Assembly (NCBI GenBank): GCA_016793525.1
Contig: JAEUJT010000183.1
Span: forward strand, 1-15,082
Source: Archangium sp.
GTDB taxonomy: Bacteria > Myxococcota > Myxococcia > Myxococcales > Myxococcaceae
Direction of reading: 5' to 3'
DNA: 15,082 nt
Shown here: in pieces, positions 6,905 through 13,377 of the stretch
How the letters are laid out: the number at the start of each line of letters is the position of its first letter
Numbering within the stretch: the first letter of the stretch is position 1
The notes under the pieces: generated by a model
Told to the model about the DNA's origin: nothing
The model's input: the letters and a program-made list of their open reading frames with translations, nothing else
Database searches by the model: none
Made by a program: the position numbers and the translations under genes

Positions 6905-7548
6905 GCCGCGGCCTGCGCCGATGCCCCTTTGCGGTTGCGGAACCAGCCGATGATGCCGGGCAGAATCGAAAGGAAGACGACGACGATAATGACCTTCTCG
7001 ATGTGTTTGCCGATGTCGGGCACCAGCGAGCCGATGAAGTAGCCGATGACCGTCATCGACAGCACCCACGACGCGCCGCCGGCGATGTTGAAGAGGGCGA
7101 AGCGGCGGTACGGCATCTGCGCGATGCCCGCCACCACCGGCACAAAGGTGCGCACGATGGGCATGAAGCGGGCGATGACAATCGCCTTGCCGCCGTGCTT
7201 CTCGTAGAAGGCTGCCGCCGCGCGCAGGTGCTCCTGCTTGAAGAAGCGCGACTGGGGCCGGTTGAAGAGCGCCGCGCCCGCGCGAGAGCCGATGAAGTAC
7301 GACGTCGCGTCTCCGATGACGGCCATGGGGATGAGCAGCAGGTTGAGGTAGAGCAGGTTCAGCTTGCCCGCTGCGGCATAGGTGCCAGCCACCACCAGGA
7401 GCGAGTCGCCGGGGAGGAACGCCACCAGCGCGCCCGTCTCGAGGAAGATGATGAGCATCATGCCGGGGTAGCCGGCCCAGGTGATGGCCTGGCCGGGGTC
7501 TCGCAGCCAGCCGACGAGGGTGTGGTACAGCTCGATGAGCGCGTCCAT
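6901..7548 (-). CDS. DedA-family inner-membrane protein (possible lipid scramblase/flippase)
   Basis: Polytopic inner-membrane protein of 215 residues, typical for the DedA/SNARE-associated family linked to undecaprenyl-phosphate and phospholipid flipping and to proton-motive-force homeostasis. Conserved segments are E37-TGALVAFLPGDSLLVVAG (with D48), GDATSYFIGSRAG at 79-91, ARFMPIVRTFVPVVAG at 126-141 (R127 and R133, equivalent to arginines reported essential in E. coli YqjA), and FNIAGGASW at 153-161. The ATG at 7548 is taken because the family similarity begins there; a TTG ten codons upstream is possible. No clear ribosome site precedes it. It heads a minus-strand run with LON, START and OsmC genes, lying 86 bases and one probable terminator after the ExbD gene. 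Confidence 0.9.
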   Translation of the reverse strand: MDALIELYHTLVGWLRDPGQAITWAGYPGMMLIIFLETGALVAFLPGDSLLVVAGTYAAAGKLNLLYLNLLLIPMAVIGDATSYFIGSRAGAALFNRPQSRFFKQEHLRAAAAFYEKHGGKAIVIARFMPIVRTFVPVVAGIAQMPYRRFALFNIAGGASWVLSMTVIGYFIGSLVPDIGKHIEKVIIVVVFLSILPGIIGWFRNRKGASAQAAA

Positions 7549-7581
7549 GACGGCGGCGCGTACCACGCTGCCCCGCAATGC

Positions 7582-7610
7582 AAAAGGCGCAGAGGAGAGC
7601 CCTCGACGCC
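7582..7610 (-). terminator. Probable intrinsic terminator after the ExbB-ExbD-ExbD operon
   Basis: On the minus strand GGCG and GAGG pair with CCTC and CGCC around a GCTCT loop, with a two-base internal mismatch, followed directly by TTTT. It lies 25 bases after the stop of the last ExbD gene and 34 bases before the dedA start, so it would separate the motor operon from the dedA run. The U-tract is short and the stem interrupted, so termination may be partial. Confidence 0.45.
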
Positions 7611-7634
7611 TCGCGGTGGCACTTCAGCTCGCGG

Positions 7635-8210
7635 TTACTCGCGCGACGCCGACTCCGAGCCTTCTTTCTTGGTGCTGGCCGCCATGGTGGCGAAAGCGAT
7701 GTTGCCGTAGCCCGCCGCCGCGCAGCTGAACATCACGCGCTTGATGATGCGGAACTGCGAGCCCTTGTCGGCCTGAATGTTCACGTCGCCCTTGAAGGCG
7801 CCGGAGTCGTTGGCCGCGTTGTGCAGGTCTTCGAACTGCTTCTTCATGTCGCGCAGCTTCTCTTCGAGCGACGGGATGTTGAGGTATTCTTCGCGAGTCA
7901 GGTCGTCGACGCGGCCGATGAGCTGGCCCGAAATCAACACCTCGCTCTTCGACACCATCACCACCGGTGCGAGCATCAGCTCTTCGGTGTTGGCCGCCTC
8001 GGGCAGCGTGATGTCTTTGCTGAGCGACATGATTTCGCCCGTGGCCGAGAAGTTGGCGACGAGGAAGAGCACCAGAATCACGAACATGTCGACCAGCGGC
8101 GTCACGTTGAGGTCGGCGTTGGTGGCCTTGTGGCCGTGCAAGCCGTGGCCGAACACCTTGGAGTGCTCGAGCCGCTTACCGAAGCGCTTGCCAGGAGATT
8201 GAATTGCCAT
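7635..8210 (-). CDS. aglS: ExbD/TolR-family proton-channel subunit, AglS-like
   Basis: Product of 191 residues: a cytoplasmic basic N-terminus, a single transmembrane helix (LVDMFVILVLFLVANF) and a periplasmic C-terminal domain. D41, in NVTPLVDMF, is the protonatable Asp conserved in ExbD, TolR and MotB-like stator helices. The periplasmic part is longer than in classical ExbD (about 140 residues), with a charged helical insertion near 110-135. The gene is third of an ExbB-ExbD-ExbD set, the arrangement of the Myxococcus gliding motor AglR-AglQ-AglS, in which two TolR-like subunits accompany one TolQ-like subunit. The ExbD assignment is firm; the Agl assignment rests on gene order and sizes. 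ATG at 8210, GAGG 10 bases upstream. No tonB, tolB or pal is nearby, arguing against a classical TonB or Tol system. Confidence 0.75.
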   Translation of the reverse strand: MAIQSPGKRFGKRLEHSKVFGHGLHGHKATNADLNVTPLVDMFVILVLFLVANFSATGEIMSLSKDITLPEAANTEELMLAPVVMVSKSEVLISGQLIGRVDDLTREEYLNIPSLEEKLRDMKKQFEDLHNAANDSGAFKGDVNIQADKGSQFRIIKRVMFSCAAAGYGNIAFATMAASTKKEGSESASRE

Positions 8211-8239
8211 GATGCGTGTACCTCGAAAATCGTGGGTGA

Positions 8240-8258
8240 GCCGTTGCGGCGCAGCGGC
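8240..8258 (-). promoter_or_regulatory. Intercistronic hairpin between the two ExbD genes
   Basis: GCCGTTGC (8240-8247) faces GCAGCGGC (8251-8258) around a 3-base loop, an 8-base stem with one mismatch. It lies directly after the stop codon of the upstream ExbD gene in the transcript. No U-run follows, so it is not an intrinsic terminator; mRNA stabilisation or pausing is possible. Confidence 0.3.
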
Positions 8259-8738
8259 TTACGTCGACGCCGGCGAGACGGACACGCTGGGGAATTGCGC
8301 ACCGATGCAGTTGTCGATGATGCGCACCAGGTCGTCGTAGAGCACGGCGTCTTCGGTCTGCAGGGTGATGGAGGTCTGGTCGGGCTGGTCCTTCTTCACC
8401 TGAGCCAGGTTGGTCATCAGCTTCGACAGGTCGATGCGGCCCTTGTCGTCGCGGGTCACGGGAACCGGGTCGAACGGCGCGCCACCAACAGAGAGCTTGA
8501 GCTCTTTCTCGGTGATGAGCAGGTTGACGGGCTGTTTCGTGTCTTGCGGTTGCTGCTCTTCAGACGCGCTCTGCCCTGACTGCGACACCTGGAGGCGACC
8601 GAGCTGGGTCCACACCGCGGTCATGATGAGGAACACGATGGTCACGGCCATCAGGTCGATGAAGGGCACGAGGTTGATGGCCGCGTCCAACGGCTTTTTG
8701 CCACCTTTACTTGTGCCTAAATCCATTCCGCCGGCCAT
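8259..8738 (-). CDS. aglQ: ExbD/TolR-family proton-channel subunit, AglQ-like
   Basis: Product of 159 residues with one transmembrane helix near residues 23-45 (NLVPFIDLMAVTIVFLIM). The protonatable Asp is D28. As I recall, D28 is also the residue mutated in the Myxococcus xanthus AglQ motor subunit to block proton use, which supports the AglQ assignment, but I cannot align the sequences here. A Gln/Ser-rich linker (50-68) leads to a periplasmic domain ending in TEDAVLYDDLVRIIDNC. The ATG at 8738 has GGAG 6 bases upstream. It is the second gene of the operon, 100 bases after the ExbB-type gene with a strong hairpin in the gap, and 48 bases before the second ExbD gene. The two ExbD proteins differ enough to be distinct subunits rather than a recent duplication. 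Confidence 0.77.
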   Translation of the reverse strand: MAGGMDLGTSKGGKKPLDAAINLVPFIDLMAVTIVFLIMTAVWTQLGRLQVSQSGQSASEEQQPQDTKQPVNLLITEKELKLSVGGAPFDPVPVTRDDKGRIDLSKLMTNLAQVKKDQPDQTSITLQTEDAVLYDDLVRIIDNCIGAQFPSVSVSPAST

Positions 8739-8790
8739 CGCTCACTCCTTCATCAGCTGCTGCGTGTACTGGTGTTCGCCACATCAGACA

Positions 8791-8818
8791 GCGGAGAGGA
8801 ACTCGCGTTCCCCTCCGC
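8791..8818 (-). promoter_or_regulatory. Strong intercistronic hairpin between ExbB and first ExbD genes
   Basis: GCGGAGAGGAAC (8791-8802) pairs with GTTCCCCTCCGC (8807-8818) over 12 positions with one mismatch around a TCGC loop. It lies 20 bases after the ExbB-type stop. No T-run follows on the minus strand, so it is better explained as an mRNA-stabilising or processing element that could set ExbB above ExbD levels. Confidence 0.5.
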
Positions 8819-8838
8819 GGATCAACACCCTCGACTGC

Positions 8839-9567
8839 TTACTCTTCGTGCGCCTGCGCGGGCACGGTGAGGTTCTTGAACTTGTCTTTGTTCTGCACGA
8901 TCAGGTTCAGCACCGACACCGACGTCTCGTTGATGTCGTTGATGAGCGCCTGAGTGCGGCCGTTCAGAACAGAGAAGAAAATCAGGAGGGGGATAGAGGC
9001 GATGAGGCCGAACCGGGTGCAGTTCATGGCTTCACCGATGGAGCCGGCGAGGATGGTCGCGCGGTCGGCAGGCGACGCGTGCGCAACGGCCTTGAAGGAG
9101 TTGATGAGACCGTCGACCGTTCCGAGGAGACCGGCGAGCATGGCGGCGTTGCCGAGCATCGCGAGGTAACCCGAGCGCGCCTCGAGCTTCGGCGTCTCAC
9201 GGAGCGACGCTTCGTCGAGGGCCGCCTGCACTTCTTCTTCGCCCTTCGGGACGTTCATCAAGCCCGACTTGATGACGTTGGTGAGCGGCGTGGGCTTCTG
9301 GCCCGCCACGTAGTTGATCGCCTTGTCGAGGTCGCCCGCGTAGATGTGCTTCTTCAGGCCGCGGAGGAAGCCGTCTTTGTTGATGGCCGCGCCGAAGAAC
9401 AGCACGATGACGCGCTCGACGGTGATGGCGAGACCGATAACGAAGAAAAACGCGATGGGGTACATGCCCCAGCCGCCTTCGTTCCACGACGCCGCGATGC
9501 CGCCGAAGAAGCCTTCTTCACCGCCGCCACCTTCATTTGCCAAAATCGTCAGTTGTCCGAGCGTCAT
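8839..9567 (-). CDS. aglR: MotA/TolQ/ExbB-family proton channel protein, AglR-like
   Basis: Product of 242 residues with three transmembrane helices: about 36-58 (MYPIAFFFVIGLAITVERVI), 135-157 (MLGNAAMLAGLLGTVDGLI) and 182-202 (CTRFGLIASIPLLIFFSVL). The cytoplasmic loop lies between helices 1 and 2, as in ExbB. T150 in helix 2 and T184 in helix 3 match the polar residues lining the channel in the family. It forms the multimeric channel around ExbD helices and converts proton flow into mechanical work. The first-gene position, with two ExbD genes following, matches aglR-aglQ-aglS, the gliding motor of Myxococcus. ATG at 9567 with GGAGG 10 bases upstream. A sigma-70-type promoter lies about 45 bases before it. 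The symbol is by gene order and family; other ExbB paralogues in these organisms are possible. Confidence 0.8.
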   Translation of the reverse strand: MTLGQLTILANEGGGGEEGFFGGIAASWNEGGWGMYPIAFFFVIGLAITVERVIVLFFGAAINKDGFLRGLKKHIYAGDLDKAINYVAGQKPTPLTNVIKSGLMNVPKGEEEVQAALDEASLRETPKLEARSGYLAMLGNAAMLAGLLGTVDGLINSFKAVAHASPADRATILAGSIGEAMNCTRFGLIASIPLLIFFSVLNGRTQALINDINETSVSVLNLIVQNKDKFKNLTVPAQAHEE

Positions 9568-9618
9568 TGCGATGTTGCCTCCGAATCTGGATCAGCACGA
9601 GCCAGAAAAAGTCGGCGC

Positions 9619-9648
9619 ACCATAGGCCCCGGGCAAAAAGCGTGTCAA
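9619..9648 (-). promoter_or_regulatory. Sigma-70-type promoter of the ExbB-ExbD-ExbD operon
   Basis: On the minus strand, a perfect -35 TTGACA (9643-9648) is followed after 18 bases by TATGGT (9619-9624), which matches the -10 consensus at four of six positions. The predicted transcript start is near 9612, leaving about 45 bases of leader before the ATG at 9567 and its GGAGG site. It is the best promoter match I found in the window. Confidence 0.55.
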
Positions 9649-9718
9649 GGCGCCTGCACATGCGCCAACTCCGCGCGGGTGCTCGCGATTTCTACCACTG
9701 TGCTACAGCCTCTCCCGC

Positions 9719-10534
9719 ATGGCGCTGAAGCGCATTGGTGAGTTGCTCTTGGAGCGCGGTTCGATCACGCAGGCCCAGCTCGAGGCCGGCTTGGCCGCTC
9801 AGAAGCGCACCCGCCAGCGCCTCGGTATCACCTTGATTCAACAGGGTGTCATCAGCGAGGTTCAGCTGGCCATCGTGCTGGCGCAGTCACTCGGGTTCGG
9901 CTCGGTCGACCTGCCCAAGGTGCAAATCGACTGGAGCGCCGTGCACATGTTGCGCGCCCGCTTCTGTGAAAACCACGAGGTCTTCCCTTTCGGCATCGAG
10001 GGCAAGGGCACGCCTGAGAAGAAGCTCCTGGTGGCGATGAGCGACCCGCTCAACCAGAACGCCATCGAAGAAATCGAGTTCACCACGGGCTTGAAGCCGT
10101 CGATTCGCGTGGCGACGTACAGCCACGTGCGCGAGGCGATTCTCCGCTACTACCACAAGGTGCCTCCGGCCGAGGCCGCGGCCTCGGCGCGCGGCGTGGC
10201 CACCCAGCAGCGGCCACCGGCAGCGTCTCCGGCCCCGACCGAGGTGCCGTCGACCGAGGTGGTCATCGGCGAAGAAATCATCTCGGCGATGAACGCGGTG
10301 GGTGACCCCTCGCTCGAGAAGCTCATCACCGACCGGCAGAACCAGGCGCAGGCGAAGAAGAAGCTGCCCACCGGCGTGGCGAAAGACCTCGACTTTCTCT
10401 TCGGCGGCGCCGGCGACGAGGTCGAGTCGGTGGAGAAGCTCGAGCGCAAGTTCTGGGTGCTGATGCGCATCATGGCGCGCAAGGGCCTCATCAGCCGCGA
10501 AGAGTTCATGCGCGAGCTCGACGGCGACGAGTAA
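9719..10534 (+). CDS. Stand-alone MshEN-domain protein (GspE/PilB N-terminal type), candidate c-di-GMP receptor
   Basis: Product of 271 residues. Residues 1-145 match the MshEN domain found at the front of type II secretion and type IV pilus ATPases, but no ATPase follows. The two 24-residue c-di-GMP-binding motifs are visible: the first from R5 (RIGELL) to Q28, the second from R34 (RLGITL) to S57, separated by the usual 5 residues. Conserved Arg, Gly, Leu and Ile positions are kept; only the last position of the second motif is Ser with the Gln one place earlier. SDPLNQNAIEEIEFTTGL follows as in MshE. A Pro/Ala-rich linker (148-180) leads to a helical C-terminal part ending in REEFMRELDGDE, of unknown function. 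It is divergent from the ExbB-type operon. No ribosome site precedes the ATG; TACAGC at 9704-9709 may give a leaderless message. Confidence 0.88.
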   Translation: MALKRIGELLLERGSITQAQLEAGLAAQKRTRQRLGITLIQQGVISEVQLAIVLAQSLGFGSVDLPKVQIDWSAVHMLRARFCENHEVFPFGIEGKGTPEKKLLVAMSDPLNQNAIEEIEFTTGLKPSIRVATYSHVREAILRYYHKVPPAEAAASARGVATQQRPPAASPAPTEVPSTEVVIGEEIISAMNAVGDPSLEKLITDRQNQAQAKKKLPTGVAKDLDFLFGGAGDEVESVEKLERKFWVLMRIMARKGLISREEFMRELDGDE

Positions 10535-10557
10535 GGGCTCCGGCTCCGCGTGAGTCG

Positions 10558-11031
10558 CTACGGCTCCGCTGCGGCGCAGTCGACCAAGGTGGGGGTGAGC
10601 ACGCGCACCAGCTCCGAGGGAACGAGCGCGCACAGCAGGCCCCGCCCTCCGGCGTTGATGTAGAGCCGCTCGAGCGCGGTGATGCTGCGCTCGCAGCACA
10701 CGGGCAGCGTCTTCTTCGTGCCGAACGGCGACGTGCCACCCACCTGGTAGCCGGTGTGCCGCTCCGCCACCTCGGGCTTGCACGGCTTCACCTGCTTCAC
10801 GCCCAGCTGCCGCGCGAGCGCCTTGGCCGAGACCTGCCGGTCTCCGTGCATCAACACCAGCAGCGGCGACTGGGTCTCCGTCTCGAACACGAGCGTCTTC
10901 ACCACGGCGTGCTCCGGCACACCCAACTTCTGGGACGAGACCTTCGTGCCGCCGCGGTCGACGTAGTCGTACGGGTGGAGCGTGAAGGCGACGTGCTGGG
11001 CTTTGAGAAAGGCGGTCGCGCGCGTCTCCAT
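10558..11031 (-). CDS. ybaK: YbaK/EbsC-type Cys-tRNA(Pro) deacylase
   Basis: Cytoplasmic trans-editing enzyme that hydrolyses Cys mischarged onto tRNA-Pro (and related misacylated tRNAs). The 157-residue length matches YbaK (about 155-160). Key segments are K45 in AVVKTLVFE, the Lys conserved as essential in the family; the HTGYQVGGTSPFGTKKTLPV loop near 92-111; and GGRGLLCALVPSEL at the C-terminus. The ATG at 11031 follows the FKBP gene stop after 4 bases, so it is probably translated from the same message. It is the last gene of the kinase operon; its stop is 23 bases from the convergent MshEN gene stop. Why a tRNA proofreading enzyme sits with sensor kinases is unclear. Confidence 0.93.
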   Translation of the reverse strand: METRATAFLKAQHVAFTLHPYDYVDRGGTKVSSQKLGVPEHAVVKTLVFETETQSPLLVLMHGDRQVSAKALARQLGVKQVKPCKPEVAERHTGYQVGGTSPFGTKKTLPVCCERSITALERLYINAGGRGLLCALVPSELVRVLTPTLVDCAAAEP

Positions 11032-11035
11032 GTCG

Positions 11036-11446
11036 TCACCGCACGTCGAGCAGCTCGACCTCGAACACCAGGGTCGACTTCGCGGGGATGCCCGGCTTCG
11101 CCTCGTCGCCGTACCCGAGCACGGGCGGCACGATGAGGCGCCGCACCTCGCCTTCTTTCATGCCGAGCAACCCGTCGTCCCACCCGCGAATGACCTGGCC
11201 CTCGCCCACCCAGAAGGCGAAGGGCTGGTTCTTGGCGCGCGAGCTGTCGAACACGCCTCCGTCGAGCAGCGTACCCACGTAGTGCACGGTGATTTTGTCG
11301 CCCTTCTTCGCCTCGTCGCCGTCACCTGGGGCCAGCACCTGCGTCACCAACCCCGACGTGTGGGTCACCGGGGCTTGAGGCACTGCGGGCGGCTTCGGAG
11401 CCTTCGTGCAGCCCACCACCACGAGACAAAGGACGAGCGCTCTCAC
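11036..11446 (-). CDS. FKBP-type peptidyl-prolyl isomerase, predicted lipoprotein
   Basis: Product of 136 residues that catalyses cis-trans isomerisation of prolyl bonds in exported proteins. The N-terminus VRALVLCLVVVGC carries a lipobox (VVGC) with C13 as the predicted lipidated residue; the stretch before it is unusually short. After a Pro-rich linker, the FKBP domain spans about 45-136 with HYVGTLLDG, FDSS, GQVIRGWDDGLLGMKEGE, LGYG and the final FEVELLDV all intact, so it should be active. The GTG at 11446 overlaps the kinase stop as GTGA and is the only start in frame, indicating translational coupling. The deacylase gene follows after 4 bases. Confidence 0.9.
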   Translation of the reverse strand: MRALVLCLVVVGCTKAPKPPAVPQAPVTHTSGLVTQVLAPGDGDEAKKGDKITVHYVGTLLDGGVFDSSRAKNQPFAFWVGEGQVIRGWDDGLLGMKEGEVRRLIVPPVLGYGDEAKPGIPAKSTLVFEVELLDVR

Positions 11447-13377
11447 GCCGGCGTATCGACCATCGGGAGACGAATGGTGAAGCGGGTGCCGTGCGCGGCC
11501 TCGCTGGCCACGGAGATGGTGCCGCCGTGGTTCTCGACGATGCCCTGCACGATGGAGAGCCCGAGCCCCGTGCCCTTGCCGTCGACCTTGGTGGTGAAGA
11601 AAGGCTCGAAGATGCGCTTCTGCACGTCGGGCGCCATGCCCGAACCCGTGTCGCTCACCACCACCACCGCGGTGTCGCCCTCGCGGGTGAGGGCGATGCG
11701 AATGACGCCTCCGCTCGGCGTGGCGTGGCAGGCGTTGGTGATGAGGTTGACGAAGACCTGAATCAGGTTCTGCCGCACCGCGAGGAACTTGGGCAGCTCG
11801 GCGAGCTCGCGCTCCAACCGCAGGCCGTGACGGGCCACCACGTGTTCGCAGTAACCGGCCGCGCGGTCGATGGTCTCGGCAAGGTCGATGGCCTCGGGCT
11901 TGTCATTGGCCGGTCGCGCGTAGCTCACCAGGTCGCGGGTGAAGCGCAGCACCCGCTCGGAGTTGTCGACGATGCGGCGGAACTTCATCGCGTCGCCACC
12001 GTCAGCCGCGGGGTTGGCCATGGCCCGCTGCAGCAGCGCGTCGGCGTAGGTGATGACCGCGGTCATCGGGTTGTTGATTTCGTGCACCACGCTCGCCGCG
12101 AGCTGGCCCAACGACGCGAGCTTCTCGGCCTGAATGACGCGGGTCTCGAGCTCGCGCACCTTGGTCAGGTCTTGCCCAATCGCGATGACGCCCTCGACCT
12201 CGCCGGTCTGGCTCATCACCGGGGAGATGGCGAAGGTGGCGCGCGCGGCTCGGCCTCCCGGCGTGGTGAGCTCGGTCTCGAACGACTCTCCGGGCTCGCC
12301 CTTCATCGGGCCGCTGAACATGCGGCGCATCTTGAAGTGGCCGGTCTCGGGCACGATGGAGAGCAGCTCGCGGCCCAGCACGTCGCCCTTCGACACGCCG
12401 GTGAGCTTGGCCAGCGCGCGGTTGAAGACCACGACCTTCCACTCTTTGTTCACGACGAGGATGAGCGCGTTCGCGTTCTCGAGCAGCTCCTCGAGGTACT
12501 TGCGCACGAAGGTGAGCTCGTCGATGAGCTTCGCGTTGCGCACCGCGACCGCCACGGTGTTGGCGAGCTGAATGAGCACCCGCTCGTCGGCCACCACGTC
12601 GGCGGCGAGGCCCTTGGGGTACTCCACGTTCACCACGCCGAAGAGCTGACCCGAGGCCACGAGCGGCGCGGCGATGCCCCGCACCGAGTCCTGAAAAATT
12701 CGCGGGAGCTCTCCGCCGGTCACCACCACCTTGTCTGACGGCAGGCCGTGGAGGTTGAGGTGCGTCTTCTCGACCATGCTGCGGCGGAGGTGCACCACGT
12801 CGCGCACGCCTTCGTTCATGCGCCCCTCGGCGTAGAGCGAGGTGAGCGCGCAGGTGCGTGGGTCGGTGATGCGCACCGCGAACGTGCGACCCGGGAAGAG
12901 GCCTTTCACGCCCTTGGCCACGGTGGCCACCAGGTCTTCTTCGCTCGCGGCGCCGGCCACGTTGCGACCGATGTCGAGCAGCTGCGACTCGACGCGGGAG
13001 TGCTCGATGAGCGCCCGGCCCGCGGCGGTGAGGGAATCGACGTCGGGCGCCTGGCTGCGCGCGAACACCGCGACGGTGTGCCCGCGGCGCGAGACGGAGA
13101 GCGACACGCGCTGGCCCGACTTGAGCTCGACCTCTGACGTGGTGGTGACGCCGTCGTTGGGCACCTCGACCGGCGCGGAGGCAAGCACTTCACCGAGCGG
13201 CGCGTTGGTGAGCGGCTTTCGACCGCACAGCACCTCGAAGGCCGCGTTCGCGCGGAGAATAACGAGCGACGTGTCGCAGAGCGCGGCGGGCGCGTCGATG
13301 AGGTCGAAGAACGCCTCGAACGCGTCGGCCACCGTGGCCAACGTGCTCACCGGCGTGGGAGACGACTCACTCTTCAT
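11443..13377 (-). CDS. GAF/PAS sensor histidine kinase, complete (HisKA plus HATPase)
   Basis: Cytosolic sensor kinase of 644 residues with no transmembrane helix. Order: a PAS-like segment (about 20-110), GAF (about 128-285), PAS (about 292-405), HisKA (413-490) with phospho-acceptor H432 in VVHEINNPM, and a HATPase domain. The ATP-binding boxes are all present: N (FVNLITNACHA, N548), G1 (DTGSGM, 576-581), F (FEPFFTTK) and G2 (GTGLGLSI, 602-609). No receiver domain or response regulator gene is in the window, so its output partner is unknown. The ATG at 13377 overlaps the end of the preceding HisKA-only gene by 11 bases, and its own stop overlaps the FKBP start by 4 bases. Such overlaps point to a single message and coordinated amounts. 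Confidence 0.93.
   Translation of the reverse strand: MKSESSPTPVSTLATVADAFEAFFDLIDAPAALCDTSLVILRANAAFEVLCGRKPLTNAPLGEVLASAPVEVPNDGVTTTSEVELKSGQRVSLSVSRRGHTVAVFARSQAPDVDSLTAAGRALIEHSRVESQLLDIGRNVAGAASEEDLVATVAKGVKGLFPGRTFAVRITDPRTCALTSLYAEGRMNEGVRDVVHLRRSMVEKTHLNLHGLPSDKVVVTGGELPRIFQDSVRGIAAPLVASGQLFGVVNVEYPKGLAADVVADERVLIQLANTVAVAVRNAKLIDELTFVRKYLEELLENANALILVVNKEWKVVVFNRALAKLTGVSKGDVLGRELLSIVPETGHFKMRRMFSGPMKGEPGESFETELTTPGGRAARATFAISPVMSQTGEVEGVIAIGQDLTKVRELETRVIQAEKLASLGQLAASVVHEINNPMTAVITYADALLQRAMANPAADGGDAMKFRRIVDNSERVLRFTRDLVSYARPANDKPEAIDLAETIDRAAGYCEHVVARHGLRLERELAELPKFLAVRQNLIQVFVNLITNACHATPSGGVIRIALTREGDTAVVVVSDTGSGMAPDVQKRIFEPFFTTKVDGKGTGLGLSIVQGIVENHGGTISVASEAAHGTRFTIRLPMVDTPA

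Noticed and set aside
7635..9567. Classical TonB-ExbB-ExbD or Tol-Pal system
   Set aside because: No tonB, tolA, tolB or pal in the neighbourhood and two unlike ExbD genes follow one ExbB gene, favouring the Agl-type layout.
8410..9741. 443-codon plus-strand ORF opposite the ExbB/ExbD genes
   Set aside because: It is antisense to three genes with clear family motifs, has low-complexity Arg/His/Glu-rich content and no domain; a product of G/C bias at third positions.
10535..10563. Possible terminator between the convergent MshEN and YbaK genes
   Set aside because: The short gap has repeated GGCTCCG words but no convincing stem or T-run.
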